Made by a program: the position numbers and the translations under genes. Below the pieces are notes generated by a model, which was given only the letters and a program-made list of their open reading frames with translations, was not told the origin of the DNA and ran no database searches. Positions 59,430 through 64,000 of a stretch of 64,000 bases of DNA are shown here, piece after piece. The DNA lies in NCBI RefSeq assembly GCF_020733705.1, contig NZ_JAJFZM010000001.1, positions 2,914,001-2,978,000 of the forward strand, given 5' to 3'. The stretch is from Nocardia australiensis (GTDB taxonomy: Bacteria; Actinomycetota; Actinomycetes; Mycobacteriales; Mycobacteriaceae). Position 1 is the first letter of the stretch. The number at the start of each line of letters is the position of its first letter.

Positions 59430-59544
59430 GTGGTGGTACGACCGTCCAAAGACTACCGGGCTCGACCGTGATCGTGAAGCGCCCCCCTGGTGTGGCGTAC
59501 TCGCGAGTAACTCCACCTGGGATTATAACGATTTAGTTACGGGC

Positions 59545-59706
59545 AACATGAGGGGCGCTCATGTTTCATACGTGTTGGTAACCGGGTCGACCAGCGGGTT
59601 CAAACATGAGGACAAGTCATGTTTCTTTTTATTCTGGTACCACCGTGCAGAAATATCCGGCGCCGAGATGGCTCGCGGTGGGCAAACGTGAGGATTTCCT
59701 CATGAT
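59545..59706 (+). promoter_or_regulatory. Three tandem dyads in the fas leader
   Basis: AACATGAG-N5-CTCATGTT (59545-59565, perfect), AAACATGA-N7-TCATGTTT (59602-59624, same core with one G:G mismatch at the spacer edge) and a weaker AACGTGAG-N6-CTCATGAT (59685-59706). All share the AACATGAG theme. A TATATAA element near 59723 could be the -10. In mycobacteria the TetR-type activator FasR controls fas-acpS through inverted repeats in this promoter; assigning these dyads to FasR is inference. Confidence 0.65.
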
Positions 59707-59817
59707 TTTGTGTCATCCTCGCCTATATAAGGCCTATTGGTTGAGGTACACCCGCGCACCGGAGGGAGCGGCGTGTCTCGCGAGGGCATGTCGCCAAGAG
59801 AAGGAAGACGAAGCGTC

Positions 59818-62800
59818 TTGACGATCAACGAGAGCACCGAGACCGGGACCGGACAGAGCGCGAAGGTAGGGGCGTCGCGTTCGCCGCTGCTTGATCGGCT
59901 GTTGAACGGGACGCCGTATGCGTTGGCGTTCGGTGGACAGGGCGCGCAGTGGCTGCGCGAGCTGGAGGAGATCGGGCGTGACAGCGCGCTGGAACCAGAG
60001 CTGACCGCATTGGTCAACGAGGCGGCCGCGCTGCTGGAACCCGTTGCGACGCAACTGCTTGTGGTGCGACCGGCCGGTTTCGACCCGGTCGGCTGGATGC
60101 TCGAGGACGAGCTGGTCGACGGTGACGAGACGGTGGCCTCGGCGGCCCCCTCGAAAGATGTGCTCCGCTCGGCGGTTGTGTCGATGCCGGGTGTGCTGCT
60201 GACCCAATTGGCGGCCGTGCGGGCGCTGCGATTGCAGGGGCTCGATTCGACCGAGCACGCGCCGGTGGCGGTTGTCGGTCATTCGCAGGGACGCCTTGCC
60301 GCGACCGCAGTGCAGGCCGAGGGGCAGCGCGACGCCGAGCTGCTCGCGGTGGCGCAATTGATCGGTGCCGCGGCGGGGTTGGTGGCGCGGCGGCGCGGCC
60401 TGATGCCGGTGGGCGAGAACTCGCCGATGGTCGCGGTGTCGAATGTGGACCCCGAGCAGCTGCGCGCGGTTGTGGCCGAGGTGTCCGAAGGTGTGGATCC
60501 GGCTGCGGCGGCAGTGGTTTCGATTCGCAACGGGCGGCGGCGCGTGGTGCTGTCGGGTGCGCCGGCCCAGCTGGAGCGAGTGCGACAGCGGTGCCTGCAG
60601 ATTCACGACGAACAGTCCCGCGAGCGTGACGCGAAGGCGCGTGGCGGCGCGGTATTCGCACCGGTCTTCGAGGATGTGGACGTCGATATCGCGTTCCACC
60701 ATCCGGCGCTGGCGGACACGGTAGATCTGGTGGCCGGCTGGGCGACCCAGTGTGGCATCGACGCGGAACTGGCCGGTGCGCTGACCAAGGAGATCCTGGT
60801 CGACCCGATCGACTGGGTCGAGATCGTGGACGGCGTGGTTTCCGCGGGCGCGCAGTGGATTCTGGATCTCGGGCCCGGCGATCTGCTCAGCAGGCTGACC
60901 GGCGGCTCGGTCAAGGGCACCGGCGTCGGCACCGTCGCGGCGGCGACCCGCGCCGGGCAGCGTGCGCTGCTGACCCCGGGTGCGGCACCGGAGGTGGCGG
61001 CGCCGTGGACGACGTTCGCGCCGCGGCCGGTGCGGTTGCCGAATGGACGGATCGTGGTCGAGACCGCGTTCACCAGGTTGACCGGTCGTTCGCCGATCCT
61101 GCTCGCGGGCATGACCCCGACCACCGTTGACGCGAAAATCGTTGCGGCAGCGGCTAACGCGGGCCACTGGGCGGAGCTGGCCGGTGGCGGCCAGGTGACT
61201 GAACAGATCTTCGCCGACCGGGTGGCCGAGCTGAAGACGCTGCTGCATCCGGGACGCACGGTGCAGTTCAACTCCCTGTTCCTCGACCCGTATCTGTGGA
61301 AGCTGCAGCTGGGCGGTAAGCGACTGGTACAGAAGGCCCGTGCGGCGGGCGCGCCGTTCGACGGTGTCATCGTCACCGCGGGCATTCCGGAACTCGAGGA
61401 GGCCGTCGGGCTCATCGAGGAGCTGACCGAGGTCGGTATCACCCATGTGGCGTTCAAGCCCGGCACCGTCGCGCAGATCCGCGCGGTGCTGCGCATTGCC
61501 GACGAGGTGCCGGCCTACCCGGTGATCATGCATATCGAGGGCGGCCGCGCCGGTGGGCACCATTCGTGGGAGGACCTCGACGACCTGCTGCTCGCGACCT
61601 ACGCCGAGCTGCGTAGCCGCGACAATGTGGTGGTGTGCGTCGGCGGCGGCATCGGCACCCCGGAACGGGCCACCGAATACCTGACCGGCGAATGGGCGGT
61701 GCCGTACGGCTATCCGGTGATGCCGCTGGATGGTGTGCTGGTCGGTACCGCCGCCATGGCGACGTTGGAGGCCACCACCGCACCCGAGGTGAAGCAGCTG
61801 CTCGTCGACACCCCCGGCACCCCGGATTGGGTCGGTGCCGGCACCGCGAACGGTGGTATGGCTTCGGGCCGTAGCCAATTGGGCGCCGATATCCACGAAA
61901 TCGACAACGCGGCCTCACGTACGGGCCGACTGCTCGACGAGGTCGCCGGTGATGCCGACGCGGTCGCCGAGCGTCGCGAGGAGATCATCGCGGCACTCGA
62001 CGCCACCGCCAAGCCGTACTTCGGTGATCTCACCACCATGACCTACCTGGACTGGCTCGAGCGTTATGTGGAGCTCGCGGTCGGTCTGGACCGGCGTAAG
62101 GACTTCGACTGCGGCAGCGACCTCGGCGACGCCATCCTCGACGCCACCAGTTCGGTGTGGCTCGACATCACCTGGCGTGACCGATTCGCGGAGATGGTGC
62201 GCCGCACCGAATCTCGGCTCAACCCCGCCGATCGCGGCGAGATCCCGACGCTGTTCGCCGGCGACGCGGACTTCGAGCATCCGGTCGAGGCACTGTGCAC
62301 CCTGAAGAAGCAGTACCCCGCCGCCGAACAGACCCTGCTGCACCCGGCCGACGTGCCGTTCTTCATCTCCCTGTGCAAGACGCCGGGCAAGCCGGTCAAT
62401 TTCGTTCCGGTCGTGGACGGCGATGTGCGGCGCTGGTGGCGCTCCGATTCGCTGTGGCAGGCGCATGATTCGCGGTACTCCGCCGATCAGGTGTGTGTCA
62501 TTCCCGGCACGGTTGCCGTCGCGGGTATTACCCGGGTGGATGAGCCGGTCGGTGAGCTGCTGGACCGATTCGAGCAGGACGCCGCGTACTCACTCGTGCG
62601 CGCCGGTGTCGTGCCGGCCGCGGTCGACGCGCGTCGTGCCGCCGGTGTGACAGCGGGTGTCATCGATACCGTGCTGGCCGCGCCGGACGTGGCATGGTCC
62701 GGACGTACCACCATCAACCCGGTACACCGGCTCGGCGATCTCGCCGAGTGGACCGTCGACGGCGCGGGTGCGCAGCACCCGCCGACCGGCGCGACGCTGG

Positions 62801-64000
62801 TCGAGACCACCGGACCGGATGTCGAGGATTCCTACGTCGAGCTGACGGTGCCGCTGCTCGGTCGCGATGCAGTCCGCATTCGGATCACCGTCCCGGTTTC
62901 CTCCTACAATGGTGGCGCGCCAGTCATTACCGAGGCCGATGCCGACACCGCTATGTCCGCGCTGCTCGCGGTCGCCGCGGGCCAGTCGCTGCCCGAGGTG
63001 AAGGGGAAGGTCGCGCACCTCAATGTGGCGTGGACCCCGGACCTCATCGCCGATCACGCGGGCGTTACCAGCTCGGGTCTGCCCGCGGCTCTGAGCACGC
63101 TCGGCCGCACTGTTCCCGACGTCCTCGTCGGTGCCTGCTGGCCCGCCGTGTTCGCCGTGCTCGGCGCCTCTCGCACCGCCGATGACGCCAGCGTCATCGA
63201 GGGCATGCTCGATTTGGTCCACCTCGACCATCAGATCGCGCTGATCGGCGAACTGCCCACCGACACCAGTGTTCTCGTGGTGCGCGCCGAGGCGGGCGAA
63301 ACGATCGACACCGATATGGGCCGGGTCGTCGAGGTGCGGGTGAAGGTCACCGGCATGCTCGACAAGCCCGAAACCGGGCTGTCCATGCCGACTCTCGCGA
63401 CACTGACCGAACGCTTTGCCATCCGTGGCCGCAACGGTGTTGGTGAGCTCACCGATCCGCCGCGTGCGGGCGGCGTGCTGTCCGACGCTGCCACCGACAC
63501 TCCCCGCAGGCGTCGCCGCGACGTCAAGATGGTCGCGCCGCGCACCATGCGCGCGTTCGCCACGGTGTCGGGGGACCATAACCCCATCCACACCAGCGAC
63601 GCCGCCGCCAAGTTGGCGGGACTGGGTAGCCCGATCGTGCACGGCATGTGGCTCTCGGCCGCCGCACAACACGCGGTGTCGGCGGTCGACCCGTCGGCGA
63701 CGGTGCCCGCGCGCACGGTGACCGCGTGGACTACCCGATTCCTCGGCATGGTGCGTCCCGGCGCTGACATCGACGTACGCGTCGAGCGGATCGCGGTGGA
63801 ATCGGGCAGCGAGATCGTCGAGGTGTCCTGCCGGGCCGACGGTGATCTGGTGATGACCGCGACCGGCCGGACCTCGGCCCCGCGCACGGTCTACGCTTTC
63901 CCCGGCCAGGGTATCCAGCGCAAGGGCATGGGCCTGGACGCCCGCGCGCGCTCGAAGGCCGCCAAGCAGATCTGGGAGCGTGCCGACAAGCACACCCGTG
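59818..64000 (+). CDS. fas: Type I fatty acid synthase (partial, 5' part)
   Basis: Continues beyond the window. The start is taken as TTG at 59818 because LTINESTE aligns with the mycobacterial MTIHEH start; a GTG at 59773 with a better ribosome site (GGAGGGA) is an alternative adding 15 residues. Seen in order: acetyltransferase (AVVGHSQGRLAATAV), enoyl reductase (ILLAGMTPTTVDAKIVAAAANAGHWAELAGGGQVTE; IEGGRAGGHHSWEDLDD), dehydratase with hot-dog motif SGDHNPIHTSD and GSPIVHGMWLS, and the first residues of the malonyl/palmitoyl transferase (VYAFPGQGIQRKGMG). It makes C16-C26 acyl-CoA for membrane lipids and mycolic acids; acpS is usually next. Confidence 0.95.
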   Translation, partial: MTINESTETGTGQSAKVGASRSPLLDRLLNGTPYALAFGGQGAQWLRELEEIGRDSALEPELTALVNEAAALLEPVATQLLVVRPAGFDPVGWMLEDELVDGDETVASAAPSKDVLRSAVVSMPGVLLTQLAAVRALRLQGLDSTEHAPVAVVGHSQGRLAATAVQAEGQRDAELLAVAQLIGAAAGLVARRRGLMPVGENSPMVAVSNVDPEQLRAVVAEVSEGVDPAAAAVVSIRNGRRRVVLSGAPAQLERVRQRCLQIHDEQSRERDAKARGGAVFAPVFEDVDVDIAFHHPALADTVDLVAGWATQCGIDAELAGALTKEILVDPIDWVEIVDGVVSAGAQWILDLGPGDLLSRLTGGSVKGTGVGTVAAATRAGQRALLTPGAAPEVAAPWTTFAPRPVRLPNGRIVVETAFTRLTGRSPILLAGMTPTTVDAKIVAAAANAGHWAELAGGGQVTEQIFADRVAELKTLLHPGRTVQFNSLFLDPYLWKLQLGGKRLVQKARAAGAPFDGVIVTAGIPELEEAVGLIEELTEVGITHVAFKPGTVAQIRAVLRIADEVPAYPVIMHIEGGRAGGHHSWEDLDDLLLATYAELRSRDNVVVCVGGGIGTPERATEYLTGEWAVPYGYPVMPLDGVLVGTAAMATLEATTAPEVKQLLVDTPGTPDWVGAGTANGGMASGRSQLGADIHEIDNAASRTGRLLDEVAGDADAVAERREEIIAALDATAKPYFGDLTTMTYLDWLERYVELAVGLDRRKDFDCGSDLGDAILDATSSVWLDITWRDRFAEMVRRTESRLNPADRGEIPTLFAGDADFEHPVEALCTLKKQYPAAEQTLLHPADVPFFISLCKTPGKPVNFVPVVDGDVRRWWRSDSLWQAHDSRYSADQVCVIPGTVAVAGITRVDEPVGELLDRFEQDAAYSLVRAGVVPAAVDARRAAGVTAGVIDTVLAAPDVAWSGRTTINPVHRLGDLAEWTVDGAGAQHPPTGATLVETTGPDVEDSYVELTVPLLGRDAVRIRITVPVSSYNGGAPVITEADADTAMSALLAVAAGQSLPEVKGKVAHLNVAWTPDLIADHAGVTSSGLPAALSTLGRTVPDVLVGACWPAVFAVLGASRTADDASVIEGMLDLVHLDHQIALIGELPTDTSVLVVRAEAGETIDTDMGRVVEVRVKVTGMLDKPETGLSMPTLATLTERFAIRGRNGVGELTDPPRAGGVLSDAATDTPRRRRRDVKMVAPRTMRAFATVSGDHNPIHTSDAAAKLAGLGSPIVHGMWLSAAAQHAVSAVDPSATVPARTVTAWTTRFLGMVRPGADIDVRVERIAVESGSEIVEVSCRADGDLVMTATGRTSAPRTVYAFPGQGIQRKGMGLDARARSKAAKQIWERADKHTR

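Noticed and set aside
59734..61896. Long open frame of 720 codons on the minus strand opposite fas
   Set aside because: It mirrors the fas reading frame, is extremely rich in Arg, His, Gln and Gly, and has no family features; typical antisense shadow in high-GC DNA.
13000..64000. CRISPR arrays
   Set aside because: No array of regularly spaced identical repeats was seen; the repeats found are dyads or a single duplicated segment.

Overview
The window looks like a chromosomal segment of a high-GC mycolic-acid actinomycete, most likely Nocardia. The clues are a type I (multidomain) fatty acid synthase in a mycobacterial-type setting, an NmtR/CtpJ metal-efflux pair with the mycobacterial residue pattern, nocardial secreted proteins with glycine-zipper tails, many acyl-CoA enzymes, and GTG/TTG starts with 4-bp GTGA or ATGA overlaps. 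No reference was available, so the genus is an inference.

Layout. 0-8 kb: a secreted protein, a shortened AbiEi/DUF559-like gene, a serine hydrolase, and two divergent regulator/effector pairs (MarR with an MFS pump; TetR with a rifampicin-monooxygenase-like flavoprotein), each with clear dyads between the genes. 8-20 kb: a large LuxR/MalT-type regulator, a small membrane protein, an SdsA-like alkylsulfatase, the CtpJ-NmtR pair, a PAP2 membrane protein, several small or decayed genes and an SRPBCC protein. 20-26 kb: a seven-gene catabolic operon (MHS transporter, GntR/FCD regulator, nitrilase-family hydrolase, DUF2848 protein, HpaB-type hydroxylase, cupin, HpaC-type flavin reductase). 26-32 kb: two divergent pairs of half-size acyl-CoA dehydrogenases around an unusual regulator. 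32-44 kb: a frameshifted XRE/MmyB regulator, SDR, NTF2-like proteins, enoyl-CoA hydratase, AraC regulator, S33 peptidase-like hydrolase, an autoregulated TetR/DHA2 efflux pair, a secreted glycine-zipper protein and an acyl-CoA synthetase.

44.4-57.9 kb is the most striking region: a mosaic aromatic-degradation island. Intact parts are an MFS importer, aldehyde dehydrogenase, Tat-exported metallo-beta-lactamase-fold protein, type I extradiol dioxygenase, meta-cleavage-type hydrolase, cupin, SDR, ThDP decarboxylase, FAD aromatic hydroxylase, RidA-like protein and MarR regulator. Between them lie a decayed FAD monooxygenase, an integrase-like remnant, a truncated ferredoxin-type reductase, a Rieske oxygenase tail and a partial second copy of the aldehyde dehydrogenase 3' end. 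A palindromic operator based on ATCTTAGCGGTAAGAT occurs three times, each time before a transcription unit. I infer sequential conversion of an aryl 2-oxo acid to aldehyde, acid, catechol and meta-cleavage products, under a MarR-type repressor.

57.9-64 kb returns to core genome: a deazaflavin-dependent nitroreductase-like enzyme with its TetR regulator, a tRNA-Leu(UAG) with a terminator hairpin, and the start of fas (type I fatty acid synthase, running off the window) behind a leader with three tandem dyads that look like sites for a FasR-type activator.
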